A stretch of 64,000 nt of DNA from Bipolaris cookei. Lineage: Eukaryota; Ascomycota; Dothideomycetes; Pleosporales; Pleosporaceae. Made by a program: the position numbers and the translations under genes. Every line of letters begins with the position of its first letter. Position 1 is the first letter of the stretch. Positions 1 to 11,816 of the stretch are shown piece after piece. Under the pieces are notes generated by a model. It made no database searches. It was not told the origin of the DNA and saw only the letters and a program-made list of their open reading frames with translations. The stretch is taken from NCBI GenBank assembly GCA_002286855.1, contig NRSV01000033.1, positions 310,001 through 374,000 of the forward strand, read 5' to 3'.

Positions 1-74
1 TGGCCCTCGATAGATGAGGCGGGCACTGCAAGGGTAGTGTGTGCTAGAGCGGTGATGAAGAAGAGCTCGGACAT
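1..74 (-). CDS. N-terminus of a probable secreted protein (runs off the left edge)
   Basis: Reading leftward from an ATG at 74, 24 codons stay open to the window edge. They begin MSELFFITALAHTTLAVPAS, which looks like a signal peptide: a short polar start, a hydrophobic core of about 14 residues and an AVPA-type cleavage region. The start context is CCACCATG and a TATA box lies about 95 bp upstream, both favouring a real gene start. The mature protein is outside the window, so no function can be given. Confidence 0.5.
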   Translation of the reverse strand, partial: MSELFFITALAHTTLAVPASSIEG

Positions 75-1085
75 GGTGGTTGGTTCTCCAGAATCGTTGG
101 GTAAATCTGTGGATAGATGGCTTTGAGATGCTGGGGAAATGTATGCATGAATGGTCAATATGACCGGCCTTTTATATCAAGATTTTCTATGACTACGATA
201 ACTAAACTTTAATTGACTCTTGTAAAAGCTCGTACGTTTGATTGGGAAATACGGAATTAGCTTTGCTTGCTTGCTCTGGTCTAATCGATATGTCTAAAAG
301 AAATGTACTCATATATTAGCGTGCCTTACGGACCGAAATACAGTAGCTATGTAGCCTGATAGACAACTTGCCTTGACAGTATAGGAGCCTTGTTTTATCT
401 AGAAATCTATGCAGTTGAGGGGCAGTAGATACTTTGAGAGTGGGCCGGTGATGGCGTGCGGAATTGGAGCGCGACGTCGAGAGGCCAAGGATGTTTGCAT
501 GTAGGCTTTGAAGTTGGGATAACGATCTATGAGGCAGGTTTCTGTTGTTAAGAAATTAGGATACGGCTTATGGCGAGGTTGAGTATAGCAAGGCAGGGTA
601 TGTAGCTATGGGTCCACACTATCGTGTTTGCAGCGAACACAATCTACGTAACTCTAAGGTTGTTAGTAGTGCAAGCCTAAGCCCATTTTTTTACGTACTG
701 ATTTAACTGATGACAGAGGTAGAGTTGAATTTAGCTATTGTCTAGCTCATACTAGGAATAGTTTGATGCTCATTAAATGTGAATAAGCTCAATGCATAGT
801 AGGAAGAAGTAACGCCATACAAAAACCCTAATAAAGTAGATAAGCATACACACGACATAAATTAGAACGTATATCATGTAACACTACCCTCCCTAGTCAT
901 GACTGTAGGTGCTGGGTAGCTCGTCTTCCCATAGGGATTGACACTGAATAGTAATGGCGCTAAAACACCACGCTAATATCCCCCAAAATGATACAAGCCG
1001 CCAAATATGCATAGAACCCTAATATGAAGATGACAATAACGAAATTCCTGCTAACAATGTAGAAATAAAGAAGCTCACAGAGCAA
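75..1085. other. Intergenic, no gene seen
   Basis: The stretch is AT-leaning and has no long open frame on either strand. It holds the promoter of the left-edge gene and the 3' flank of the amidase. Confidence 0.5.
169..177 (-). promoter_or_regulatory. TATA box of the left-edge secreted-protein gene
   Basis: The minus strand reads TATAAAAGG, about 95 bp upstream of the ATG at 74, a usual spacing for a TATA-driven fungal gene. Confidence 0.4.
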
Positions 1086-3318
1086 CTACCGTGAAAAAGC
1101 ACCTTCAGCATCATCACCCAGCCCTCTAAATGCAATCCGCCCATTACTCCTCAGAACTTCACACACCGTCTCAGCACTAAGTTCGTACCCGCTCTTGCGC
1201 CAGCGCGCGTTGAGCCAGTCCGCCAGCGCATCCGCACTGCAACTGAATCTCCGCGTGTCCCATTCGTGCAGAATAAGATCGACAATGGGCTGATCGGGGA
1301 GCGGTTCTGGGTTGGGGTCCTGGAGTGGTACCGACGAAAGCGGCATGGGGAGGGCGCGGGGCGGGAAAATGTTTTCGTATGCAGTTAGGAAGTGGAGGAG
1401 CGTGTGTTCGGTGTGTGGACGTGAGGCGAGCGTGATGCCAAAAGGTTGGCCGTTGAGTTTGAGAGCGGACAGTGGACAAGCGGCGGTTGGGTATCCTGCT
1501 GCTGCTGCAAGTGTGGACAATGCGGCGTCTCCGGGCGCCATGATGATATCGAGAGAGCGCGAAGCGAAGAGAAAGTCGAGGCCTTCAGGTCCGCCGGCGG
1601 TCTGAAGGTGTTGTCGTGCGGCGTTGATTTCTTCGCGCTTGATGCTGGATTGTAGGGCAGCCATAAGATCATTCTGATCTGGACATGCTACAAAGTATGA
1701 GTATGAGATATTAACTATAGCAACTCGAGTTGACATACTTGGTGGGAGGCACAGTTCTGGATGCTCCAGATTAAAGTTGATAATTTCAGCCAATGAATGC
1801 ATCTTGGTCACCTTAAAGTCCCGAATGAACTCTGATAAGCAATCTTTGAATTCAGCGTCTATAGCACGTCAGCATGTTGGTGGTAGTACAAAGCCCATGG
1901 TAACGTACAGACAACCGGCTCAAAGCAGTTCTTGCCATCGATGGTCAAGCTCATTGGATTGGGTAATTCGACCGGATACACAACATCGACGCCCATCTCG
2001 ATCATGCTCTGAACGATCATGTCGTACTTCTGGGTCTACCTCATGTTAGCATCAGAGGTTCCAACAACATGCTAATCCCTGCAGCAAAGACGTGAATGCA
2101 CGCATAGCATGTGGCTTTATGGAATGATGTTAGCGGTATCTTCACAAACTTACCATAAATCTCTCGGCGTCAGCATTAATGCGCCCATTTTTGCGCCATG
2201 ACTTCCATATTGACGGCTCACAGATGCCGATTCGAAGCGTACCAAAATCTGGCTTGATCTTGAACGATCTGTGTGGACTCGGTACATTCTCTTCTCTGTT
2301 GATGGGCACCATCAAGGCGTCCATAAGCGCCACAAGATCCTTTGCAGATTTGGCCTATTACATAAAGTTAGTGCTTCCAATACGAGCTGACAAACATCCA
2401 ACTTACCATGCCACCAACTGAATCAAATGTCTTACTCAGGTTGAAGATTCCGTCCATCGGAACCTCTCCAACTGTAGACTTCAATGCGTAGAGAGCCGCG
2501 CGGTTTGCTGGGGTAATGAGTGATCCGATAGTATCCGTGCCAATCGCTAGAGTGCTGAAGCCTGAAGCTACGGCCACGGCTGATCCTGTTGAAGAACCTC
2601 CAGGAGCTGACAGCTCCCAATGTAGTTTTCGTTTTGCAATGTGTCTTGAAACATATGGTGATTGACACTGTCCGCCCACTGCTGACCATCCCGGAGGCAT
2701 CGAAGGATTCTTGAGACCACAGAATTCTGTAAGGTTTGATTTTCCAATGATTATCATCCCTCGCTTGATCAAGCGGTCAACAATGGTCGCGCTCTTCTTT
2801 GGTATGCAGCCTACAAAAGCATAGGAGCCTAACAAGAACATAAGTCCTACTGATGGCATCCAGGTTAGTTATTCGCACATACCAACTGTTGTATCCATTC
2901 CCAGCTTCTCATCCGTCATGATGTTATCCTTGATTACTATTGGAATGCCATGGAGTGGGCCTCTTATCTTGCCTCTTGCTCGTTCTTCATCCAGCTTGCG
3001 TGCTATCCTCAAAAGTTCAGGTTTTGGGGCAACAGAAATTAGTGCTCTCAATTGTCTGCCTCTTCTGTTGTGTAATGCAATCTCTTTCAGGTATAGCTGT
3101 ACTATTTGCACGCTTGTAATTACTCGCGCATTCAGGAGTTCGGACAGTTCAAAGGCCGTGGCTGTGAGCGGATCGAAGTCTGGAAGCCATGTATCGTCTG
3201 CCGAAGAAGTGAAAGATGCTTTGGGCGACAAATTACTCTTGTCAACTACCTCTTGCGGTACGGAACTTCCAATGCTAGGTGCAAGCGCAGTTTTGAGAAA
3301 CTTGAAGACTCTTGGCAT
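1086..3318 (-). CDS. Amidase signature family hydrolase
   Basis: Hydrolyses a C-N amide bond with a Ser-cisSer-Lys triad; the substrate cannot be told. Proposed exons are 3318-2883, 2828-2407, 2354-2154, 2035-1909, 1858-1739 and 1687-1086, giving 635 residues. Introns are 54, 52, 118, 50 and 51 nt, and most carry CTAAC or CTGAC branch sites. The triad Lys is about residue 130 (GIPIVIKDN), the Gly/Ser loop is near 222-228 (GGSSTGS) and the nucleophile Ser about 248 (TDTIGSLITPA). Many family members read TDTGGS, so the Ile is slightly unusual. The C-terminal part (PEGLDFLF, MAPGDA, YPTAACPLS) is typical of fungal members. The start at 3318 was chosen because the sequence upstream (Met at 3441, TLTLTLTF) looks like leader. 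The 51-nt intron is in phase and stop-free, so its removal rests on splice signals and family alignment from memory. Confidence 0.85.
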
Positions 3319-3350
3319 GTTTGGTTGAGCCGCAACACTTCGGTTAACGT

Positions 3351-3356
3351 CACGTG
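3351..3356. promoter_or_regulatory. CACGTG (E-box / Cbf1-type) site upstream of the amidase
   Basis: The palindrome CACGTG, within GTCACGTGA, lies 33 bp upstream of the chosen amidase start. bHLH factors such as Cbf1 or Pho4 types bind this core. Function is inferred from the motif only. Confidence 0.25.
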
Positions 3357-4000
3357 AGATGTGCTCTGTGGAATCAGAATGTCGAAATGTCAATGTCAGG
3401 GTCAATGTTGGACGCCGGGTGCAAGAGTTAAATATCACCAACGAGGTGAGGGGCGTGCTTGCAAGACGGGCCTAGCAAAGGGAAAGTGAGGAGAGGCCAA
3501 AAGTGTTTGCAAGGGACATGGACTCTGCAACGTTATGTACATTCGCCGTGACCTTATTCAGGCTCTTGGAGGGCTGCCAGTGGCTGCGATGATGATCCTT
3601 CGACCGTGACTCGACCACGTAAACGGTGGTCCTCGGACATGTGGACGGTGGCGTCGATAGGCTGCATCCAACAGTAGGGATGGTGGTTAGCCGGTCGCCA
3701 ATCGAGGAAAAGCATTCCGTTATTTGATGCTCGCCCATGGCTCTGATTCGGGGAGCCGCCCCATCAGAAGCAGCTGGTGCATGATCAGCTTCACGCTGCA
3801 CATGCACTTTACCCGGGATGCAGGACCGCACAAAGTTGCCGGCTGGTTGACATCTCGCTTACGGTGAGATAGGCTTCACTCTGGTTTCCGTCCAAGCCGC
3901 TGAGTATTGGCGGAACGGCGCCATTCTGAGGCGTGGACCGAGTCGTCCCCAAATAGGACTTTACCGGAGGTCATTCAGGTTTGAAAATAGAAACTGAGCC

Positions 4001-4060
4001 TTTAGGTTTGGATCACGTAGGTTTAGGTTTGGATCACGTAGGTTTAGGTTTGGATCACGG
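4001..4060. repeat. 21-bp direct tandem repeat, about 2.8 copies
   Basis: The unit TTTAGGTTTGGATCACGTAGG occurs exactly at 4001-4021 and 4022-4042, with a partial third copy from 4043. It lies outside any supported gene. It resembles the fungal telomere repeat TTAGGG only loosely. Confidence 0.85.
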
Positions 4061-5154
4061 CGGTTTGGGCACCACCAACATGTTATAGTAGCTCGCACAA
4101 GCCTGCCGACGTTATAAGCAGGGTTCCATGCTCCTGCGTCCAAGTGGCACAGCAGATTCAGTACCCTCGATTTGGTGCATGACAGCTTGGCGGCTACATC
4201 TATCCACCCGGAGTGGTAGAGTGCAATACTGCACCCCGGTCTCGCTTCCAACTGTGAGTTGTCTTCCCCAATATGATATGGTAGTACATTGCGGGGGATC
4301 GGTTCTCGGTATGTCAATCCCAATTCCACCGCGGACATCTCAGCCAGGACCTGGATGGCGGTACTTGATACGAGTCGATGCATGCATACAGAATCTCCGG
4401 GCAAGCTGTGCGACTCCGGTAACTGATCGTCGGTACAAGGTTGGCAGAAGCCGGTCGGTGTCGTGCCATGGTTCTTCAACGGCTCCCTCCCTGGCGCGCA
4501 TGCGCACCCGCCGGTCAGGCGGCACGGAGGCCAGGGGGCAGGGCCTCTGGTGCCTTGGTGTAGAGTAGAGTATGTGCCGTATTTGACCCCACACTTTGCA
4601 ATATCGTCGCCACGCTGGATAGATTGCGCGCGGGGCTGGTACGAAGGCCTCTCTGATCAAGTGACGCACAGCAGCCGCGCGTTCGCGATTTGCACCAGGG
4701 TTGGCCCACTGCCGTGACCCATGTCAAAAGTCAATGCAGGCAGAATCCGGGCTGAGAGACTCAACAATCAGTGACTCACGGTCTAGAACTGGCGTGATGC
4801 TGTTGTCTTGCTGCATGCGCCGAAGAGTGCCATGATGTGGCTGGCTAAAGTCGAGAGGCGACCAGACATGAAGCTCGAGAAACCATCGTGGAGCAAAGGT
4901 CGACTGCTGTAAGTAGACCCGGTCTTGACCACCCCCTCGGCCGTTACATACCTGCACAAAGATTACCAGCACCATCCTGGAGCAAAAAAAACTACGTGTT
5001 ACACAGCAAGGGTAAACATGGCTAAGAAAACTCTTATAGGCTGCAGTGTACATTATGCCGCGTGGTATCGTGCAGTGGTGTCCATGGCAAGCACACAACT
5101 AACCATACTATCCCATGGCTTCGCTCAACTCTCGCTACAAACCAAAAAAAACGT

Positions 5155-7149
5155 CTAGAACGTCGTCGTGGCTAGCCTACTGGCTGCGTTCTTCGCATCA
5201 ATCCGATCGTCGTCCTCTTCCACTCCTGCCTGGCTTCCCGCTTTGCTAGTAGCCCGCTTTCTGCCGTGTATTGTCTCTTCGTCGTTTTCGTCTGTCTCAG
5301 GAAGTGGAGCTACAAAACTGCCGCTCATACTGCGATTGAGCCCATCACCAGGTCGTCGTGGCACGCCCGACCATGCATCGCCTTTAGGTCCTTGCGAGCT
5401 TGCCATGGGAACCCGGCGCTGTGGTGGATGCGCTTCACGTCCAAGCCGCGAAAGACCGCCACTGCCATCAATGGCCCGAATGTCCGGTCGTACAGATTCC
5501 AGAGTAGCTAGAGTACGGCGTTCGACTTCAATCTGGCGCACTACGTATTCCCGGATCGCTTGCCGCATGTCATGCGTAGTCCGGTCAAACCACCTCCGCT
5601 GTTCTTGAAGAAGATTGGCAGTGACACGTTGTGCTTTTTTCATCAGATCTTGCTCATTGCTTCTAGCCTCGTCTAGAGCAGCAATAGCTTCATCAACTTT
5701 CTCCCGTTTCACGCTTGAACTGGCCTTCAGCCGGTCGGCCGCTGACAACTTGGACTTGGTTGCTGATTGTGCTTGGAGCAGTTCGCGAAGGATGATGTGC
5801 CGATTTGTTAGAGTTTCTTTCGCGATAAAGGCATCGCTGCTGTGGTACTGGAGTGGATCTCCCAGAGTGGTAGCTTCGGCTGTACCCTGAGCCGCATGAA
5901 AGTCACCCGTAGCCTGTATAATCTTCCCGAGCTTCTTATACGCGTGAGCCAGACCAACGTGCGTCTCTTGGACCTGTAGTGCTGCAAACTTGGCGCCCAG
6001 GTCAGATTCAGCGACCCCGAGATCTAAAGTAAATTAGTCTTGTGTTCTGCATGAAATATTCTGATCACTCACTCCTTCGGTGCTTCACAACCTTCTCCAA
6101 CTTCTGCTCGGCCTCCATTGTACCGAGGTAGAAGGCTTTAACCACTGGTCGTGCTGCAGCGAGTTCTGGTGTATCATCCGGTGGCGGCGCAAACTGCTTG
6201 ATCATCTTGCGGCGCACTCCAGTAGCAGGTTGCTTCCTCCGCACCACGGGGCTATAACCAAAGTCGCTCTCTACGAAGAAGATCATTTCCTCGTCACGTA
6301 TGAGTATTTCGTTGCTGCACACAATGTTAAGCCACCGCTGGATTGATGTCTTGAGTCGTGCCTCGTCTTCATCTGTTCCAGCGCCTGCCGATGTAGTTGC
6401 CGGTGGTACTGCAGGCACAATAGCTTCCGGACATGCGGAAATGAGATGCTCGCCGAGTTTCACGAATTCAGAGTGTAGACGTCGGACATCGCGGAATTGA
6501 GTGGTGCGAAACTTGGGAAGGTTCGTCTGAATGTAGAAGTTAGCATGAGGCCGCCGTTACGGATGCCATCCGCAAGTGGGGTAGACAGATATGAAGGTAG
6601 CTTTGCAGCCAAAAAGCGATGCGCTGATAGCACCAACGCTACCTTGGCCTAATGCTCAATGCCCAGCATATTGCGGAGGCATGCTTTTGCCATGTTGAAC
6701 TCGTATAGACGTACGTAAACATCGAATCGCAGTATAGGGTCCTTCTTTCCGTTGCGCTCAAGACCTGTGACCTTGGCCTGCAGCTTATACTGCTGCTGTT
6801 GCTGCTGCTGTCGCTGTGGCCTCGTGCCGTGGTACCTTTGTGGCTGCTGTCCCTGTTGGCCCTGTTGCTGCGGCTGAGGTGACCGAGGCGCGTCCTGACC
6901 GTGCGCCTGCTGTTGTTGCAATCGATCGCCATTCTCAGGCGCCGTACCCGGCCGACTTTGCGCATCCTGCTCGCCCAGGTAGCCATACTGCTCACTGTTC
7001 TCGCCATACGGGGAAGCCTGCGCAGGCAGCGGGGATGACGGAATATCGTTAGTTGGAGGCTGGCCAAAAGACGATCGGTTCCCTTGAGGCGACGAAGCCC
7101 AAGGATCGCCTCCCGCGGGGTGGTCGGGATCGTGAGCGCTGTAATCCAT
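5155..7149 (-). CDS. vps17: PX-BAR sorting nexin, Vps17-like retromer subunit
   Basis: Vps17 pairs with Vps5 to form the membrane-bending part of retromer, which recycles receptors from endosome to Golgi. Exons are 7149-6715, 6526-6073 and 6023-5155 (585 residues); the introns are 188 and 49 nt. The N-terminus (1-130) is disordered and rich in Gln, Pro and Gly with a poly-Gln run just before the PX domain. The PX-like domain starts near 130 and has the motif QFRDVRRLHSEFVKLGEHL in place of the usual RRYSDF lipid-binding pattern, which fits Vps17 rather than Vps5. A long helical BAR-type region follows (about 300-480), then a charged tail with a basic GRKRA patch. The start at 7149 has a good context; an upstream in-frame Met at 7179 is less likely. 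It is divergent from the EF-G2 gene with 191 bp between starts. The name is from memory of fungal Vps17 sequences; another Vps5-type nexin is the main alternative. Confidence 0.72.
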
Positions 7150-7280
7150 GGTTGTGGGGGAGTGAATTGAAGCTATCAACGGCTGCGACTAGCTGGAGAG
7201 TGATGCGATGATGTCGCTCCAACACCCTGCCTTGCCCTTAGCCCGGCTAGGAAAGGCGCGAACCATGCTATCTTTTGCGT

Positions 7281-7286
7281 CACGTG
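7281..7286. promoter_or_regulatory. CACGTG site in the divergent Vps17 / EF-G2 promoter
   Basis: GTCACGTG lies between the two divergent starts (7149 and 7341), 55 bp from the EF-G2 ATG. It is a possible bHLH site, inferred from sequence alone. Confidence 0.25.
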
Positions 7287-7340
7287 CATTTTCTACACAC
7301 ACCATCTTTCGCATCACTATCGCATTGCGCAGTCTTTGGT

Positions 7341-10178
7341 ATGATAACCGGCTGGATATGGTGTGCCCGCCGAGTCGTTCGGCACAATGTGAAGACTCCT
7401 CGGCGGTTGCTGTCGACCCAGACGCCTCAACATGACTTACTTTCCAAAGCGACCCGCAATATCGGCATCATTGCCCATATTGATGCAGTAAGTCATATAT
7501 TGCCTTTGTCAAGGCAAAGAGACTCTAATGAATGTCTAGGGGAAAACGACTACAACTGAGCGTATGCTCTACTACAGTGGTGTTACCCGTAGAATAGGAA
7601 GTATGTACGAATCCATTTTACCTTTATAGCGCAGTGTTTTCCAAATATCTCGGTTCCCTTATATCACTTGTGAAACAGAAAGATCGGCTTAAAAACACAC
7701 TAATCATTTGTAGATGTCGACGAAGGGTCAACGGTAACTGATTTCCTTCCCGCTGAGCGAGCACGAGGCATCACCATCCAATCTGCAGCCATAACTTTCC
7801 ACTGGCCTCCACTACCACCAAGTAGCCAAACATCACCATCGCTACCGCAGCTGCCAGTATCTTTTGATAATGTTTTGAGATCTTCTACCCCTCACAACAT
7901 CAATCTCATTGATACCCCAGGTCACGCTGATTTTACATTCGAGGTACTCCGTTCGCTGCGTGTCTTGGATGGCGCGGTTTGTATTCTGGACGGGGTAGCG
8001 GGAGTTGAGGCACAGACAGAAAAGGTGTGGACACAAGCTGGACACTATCACATTCCTAGGATCATCTTCGTCAACAAACTGGACCGCGTAGGCGCTGCCT
8101 TTTCAAGAACAGTCAAAGAGATTGGTTCCAGACTGCGCGGGTGGCCTGCAGTTTGCCAAATTCCCTGGTGGCAGGGAGGCAACGGTGATTTTGTTGGAGT
8201 TGGAGATGTTGTCAATCTACGCGGCATGCTCTGGGAGACAGGCGGAGATGGACGAGATATCAAAGCCATTGATCTTGAAGAATTGGAAAAGACTGACAAG
8301 CATTTTGCCACAGAGATCAAAAAGGCAAGAGTAGCTCTTGTCGAGACATTGAGCGAGCACGACGACGTAATGGTTGAGCACTTTCTGGAAAATGACGAAG
8401 ACCATCTCGCCATCTCGGGCATTCAAATCACACAGTCTCTTCGTCGAGTCGTGTTACAAGCTCCGCAAGCGGCTATACCAGTGTTTGCTGGGGCGTCGTT
8501 CCGCAACATTGGTGTTCAGCCACTTCTTGATAGTGTAGTCGATCTCCTCCCATCACCTCTCGAACGCCCCGATCCTGAGATAGCCATTACAAACCAAAGT
8601 AGCACCCTTACCGCTCTTCTGAGCTCAGCATCTACAGCACCCACCAAGTCAGCCAAGCCGGCAAAGAAGCAAGAAAAGCGAACGGGCGAGCTCGCTATTG
8701 CCGAAGTGAAGAATCTACAAGCCTGTGCTCTGGCTTTCAAGGTTGTCAATGACGCCAAAAGGGGTGTCCTGGTCTACGTGCGCGTCTACTCTGGCTCAAT
8801 TGATCGCGGCGCCACGCTGTACAATACCAACCTGGCCGTTGCGGAGCGTGCACCTCGTCTTCTAAAGATGTACGCCAATGATGCAATGGAAGTAGACAGC
8901 ATCGGTCCTGGCCAAATTGGTGTCATCACCGGACTCAAGCATGCTAGGACTGGTGATACACTAATCGTATACCGTGGGCTGCAGATGAAGGGCACACCAT
9001 CTGGCGGGTTGGACACGCTACAACTCCGACCTATCGCCGTTCCGCCGCCCGTATTCTTTACCAGCATCGAGCCTCAAAGTTTGAGCGAGCAGAAGCATGT
9101 ACAAGAAAGTCTTGCCATCTTGTTACGCGAAGATCCGAGCCTGCACCTCTCAGTCGATGAAGAGTCTGGACAAACGCATCTAGCAGGCATGGGTGACTTG
9201 CATCTCGAAATCGCACGAGACCGGCTTTTGAATGACTTCAAGGCCAAGGCGAGAATAGGCAAGATTGAGATTGGATACAGAGAAACTATTACCACTTCGA
9301 CCGAGCCGTTCGCGTACACTCTTGACAAGCCAATTGCAGGCAAGCAGGCCAAAGCCATCACTACAGCATCTGTCGAGTGTATCGAAGAAGGCACCATCAG
9401 CAACAGCTTAACCCAAGATACCCAAGGAGTGCAAGATAGCCCCTTTGAAACGACATACAAGCTACCTGATAACAACACACTGTACATTTCCCACCCACAC
9501 CTATCATCCCACGACTCTGCAAGCCACAAAAACCACATCCCGCCGCACCTCTCCCTCCCCGGAATCCTTCACTCCCTCCAAGCCGGAGCCTCGGCAGCCC
9601 TCGCCCGCGGACCCTTCAACGGCTTCCCCGTCGCCAACACACGCGTCACCATCGCACTAGACGCAAAAGCCCATCTCTTCCCCGAGACAACACCAACCGC
9701 CATCTCCATGGCCGCCCGCGCCGCCGTAGGCGCAAGTCTCAGAACAGCATGTAGCAACGCGCCCGCCGCGCTCCTGGAGCCCGTCATGAATGTCACTATT
9801 TTCGTCAACGAAAACTCGCTCGGCGCAGTCGTACAGGATATTTCCTCGTCGCGTGGCGGCCAAGTGCTCTCGCTCGATGGCACCGAGTCGTCGCAGACAT
9901 CAACGGGTGCTGACGACGACTTGCCGCATATCGATCCTACGCTTATTTACACGCCACCTGACCCTTTTAGCTCCGGCATGCGAGATGTGGGTAGTGGTGT
10001 TGCGGATAACCAGCGGCAGATTGTGGCGAGGGTGCCGTTGAAGGAGATGGTGGGGTATTTGAATCATCTTCGGGCGCTGACGGGGGGAAGGGGCACGTTT
10101 GTTATGAGTGTGGATGGGTTTGAGAAGATGGCGAGTCAGAGGCAGAAGGAGGTGCTTGATGCGTTGAGAGAGTTTTGA
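7341..10178 (+). CDS. mef2: Mitochondrial elongation factor G 2 (ribosome recycling GTPase)
   Basis: Mef2/EF-G2mt works with the recycling factor to split mitochondrial ribosomes after termination. Exons are 7341-7487, 7540-7600 and 7714-10178 (890 residues); the introns are 52 and 113 nt. The N-terminus is rich in Arg and hydroxylated residues with no acid (MITGWIWCARRVVRH...), a mitochondrial presequence. GTPase motifs follow: P-loop HIDAGKTTTTE, which is split by intron 1, switch II DTPGHADF and NKLD. Later comes the domain II/III region with GMGDLHLEIARDRL. Domain IV holds an insertion relative to bacterial EF-G and Ser/Pro-rich linkers, as in fungal Mef2. The start was chosen as the first ATG in frame with the presequence. 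Mef1, the elongation factor, is the alternative, but the divergent domain IV favours Mef2. Confidence 0.88.
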
Positions 10179-10692
10179 AGGGTCGTAGTGAGGATGCTTG
10201 AGTGGTTTTTTGTAAGAGTAGATGGTGTACAAATGTAACAGTAGTATGAAGTATTGATGGAATAGCGGTCGTTAGGTTTTGTCATTGGGTTGTGGAGGTT
10301 AAAGTACTTAAATGCTTGTGATCTGCGAGATTTCTTATCATAGACAAGGGAGACCGAGTATATGCTGATCTAAAGAGATAAAAGAGGAGTTGTGAGGTCA
10401 ATGCTAGGTCAAAGCATACCAGTGAAGGTGAGAGTGAAAGTGAACATAACCCACACTCAAACTTTTGCAAACAGATATCATAGTAAACATCAGTACTCAC
10501 TCCTTACCCATCAACATCCCCAAACCTCCCACAACAGCCCCTTTCAAACCTCAACACCATCATAACTACTTCCACATCTCCACACCACCCAATCCATCCT
10601 GTTCTCTACCACACCCGTACTCATACATCCTCTCATCCGACCCACCCCTCCAACCCCATCCACACACAAAAACCAATCACCCTACACCAACA
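10179..10692. other. Intergenic with a G-poor pyrimidine/A-rich leader
   Basis: From about 10500 to 10692 the plus strand is almost free of G and rich in C, T and A, as in leaders of highly expressed fungal genes. It leads into the small membrane protein ORF at 10693. No gene is seen in the rest. Confidence 0.4.
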
Positions 10693-10935
10693 ATGAACTA
10701 CGCACACACCATAATCCTGACAATCATCCTGGTAACCCTCTTTTGCTGCTTCTTCGGCTGGTGCCTAATGCGAAGCTGTCGGCGCGTCATCAACGCCGAG
10801 ATGCACGAGTTGGCGTGTCAGCGGGAGAGCTCGGCGGGGGGGAGTAGCGTGGTGAAGAGTGGGAGTGGGAGTAAAGCGAGTGGAGCGAGCAAAGCAAGCA
10901 AAGCGAGTAAGGCGGGTGGAAGTGGGGCGAAATAG
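10693..10935 (+). CDS. Small single-pass membrane protein with Ser/Lys-rich tail (80 aa)
   Basis: A single exon of 80 codons. Residues 5-26 form one hydrophobic helix (HTIILTIILVTLF...WCL) followed by basic MRSCRR, so the C-terminus is probably cytosolic. The tail repeats Ser, Gly, Lys and Ala (KASKASKASKAG), low complexity made of near-repeats of AGCAAAGC. The start context is CAACAATG and the leader is G-poor, as expected for an expressed gene. I do not recognise a family. A second small membrane ORF of similar design lies 530 bp downstream. The coding call rests on the leader, start context and membrane helix; an unspliced non-coding transcript is the alternative. Confidence 0.5.
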   Translation: MNYAHTIILTIILVTLFCCFFGWCLMRSCRRVINAEMHELACQRESSAGGSSVVKSGSGSKASGASKASKASKAGGSGAK

Positions 10936-11468
10936 AAAAAAACGGAAGGAATTGGTAGTTGAGTTTGTGAGAAGAAGAGTGAAGAGAACTTGAAGAAAGA
11001 AAGAATGGGCGAAGATGGTGGCACAGAAATGAGAGGATGGAAGGTACATGCGGGGAGATTGGGAATGTCCAGCGCACAACGTTGTGGAACGTGGGATGGC
11101 GAGCATGTGCGTGGGCGGAGTTACACATGTTTGTTCTCGATATATGTGACACATTGGGTCACGAGGTTACCGAGCGCGTAGCTGTGTGTAAGGCGGAGCG
11201 GATGGATTTCGTGGGCTAGAGTATGTGGCGGGTGACTTGGGGGCTGATGGGAAGTCTGGCGGGAGAAAAGTCGCACAACAGCTGGGTTGTTTGCTGTATA
11301 CTGCGGGTTTCTGACCGGTCTACTGTAAGTGAGTGGCTAAGGAGTTGCTTGTGAATACAAGTTGCTTAGATGGCAATTCTTTTCTTGTTGCTTTCTGCCC
11401 ATCATTCCTCGTCTTTTGTCAATATCCCCTATCTTGGCCTCTTAACTCGTTTTACTGAATCGGCTGCC

Positions 11469-11816
11469 ATGACGAATACCAACCTCATCATTGCCATTGT
11501 TTTTGCAGGTCTGTTTGGCTTGACTCTCATGTTTATTGCTTTATGGTGTCTCAGCCGTTATATTCACTGTTGTTGTCTTGATATCGGGTAATGGCTCCAC
11601 GCCTTGTCACCTCACTCGGCTGAGGACCCACCAGTTATGTATGTCGAGGAACATCAGTTTAGATCTAGGAAGAGCGAGCGGGGAAAAAGACTCGATCCCC
11701 TACGAACAAAAAGGAACCACGAAAGTGGGAATTTTGAATATGAACGGACAGGGAATGAGAATGTGGATACTAGGCCAACGGTCCAGCTTTGCGCTCCTAT
11801 GCAAGTTCAGCAATAA
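11469..11816 (+). CDS. Small single-pass membrane protein, two exons (about 90 aa)
   Basis: Exon 1 (11469-11587) encodes a start (MTNTNL), one hydrophobic helix of about 22 residues and a Cys-rich stretch (HCCCLD). It meets an in-frame TAA straight after a GTAATG donor. Splicing 11588-11662 (75 nt, ending TTTAG, with a CTGAG branch-like site) joins it in frame to a highly charged tail (SRKSERGKRLDPLRTKR...) ending at 11816. Without the intron the protein would be 40 residues, ending CLDIG. Helix plus WCL.R motif resembles the gene at 10693, so the two may be tandem relatives. Function unknown; the intron is a prediction. Confidence 0.4.

Larger units (their letters stand above)
3319..5154. 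other. 1.8-kb intergenic stretch without a supported gene
   Basis: It holds the amidase promoter, a 21-bp tandem repeat and several ORFs of 70-170 codons overlapping on both strands. None has a recognisable domain, consistent splice sites or a convincing start. The right part is the 3' flank of the Vps17-like gene. Confidence 0.4.
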
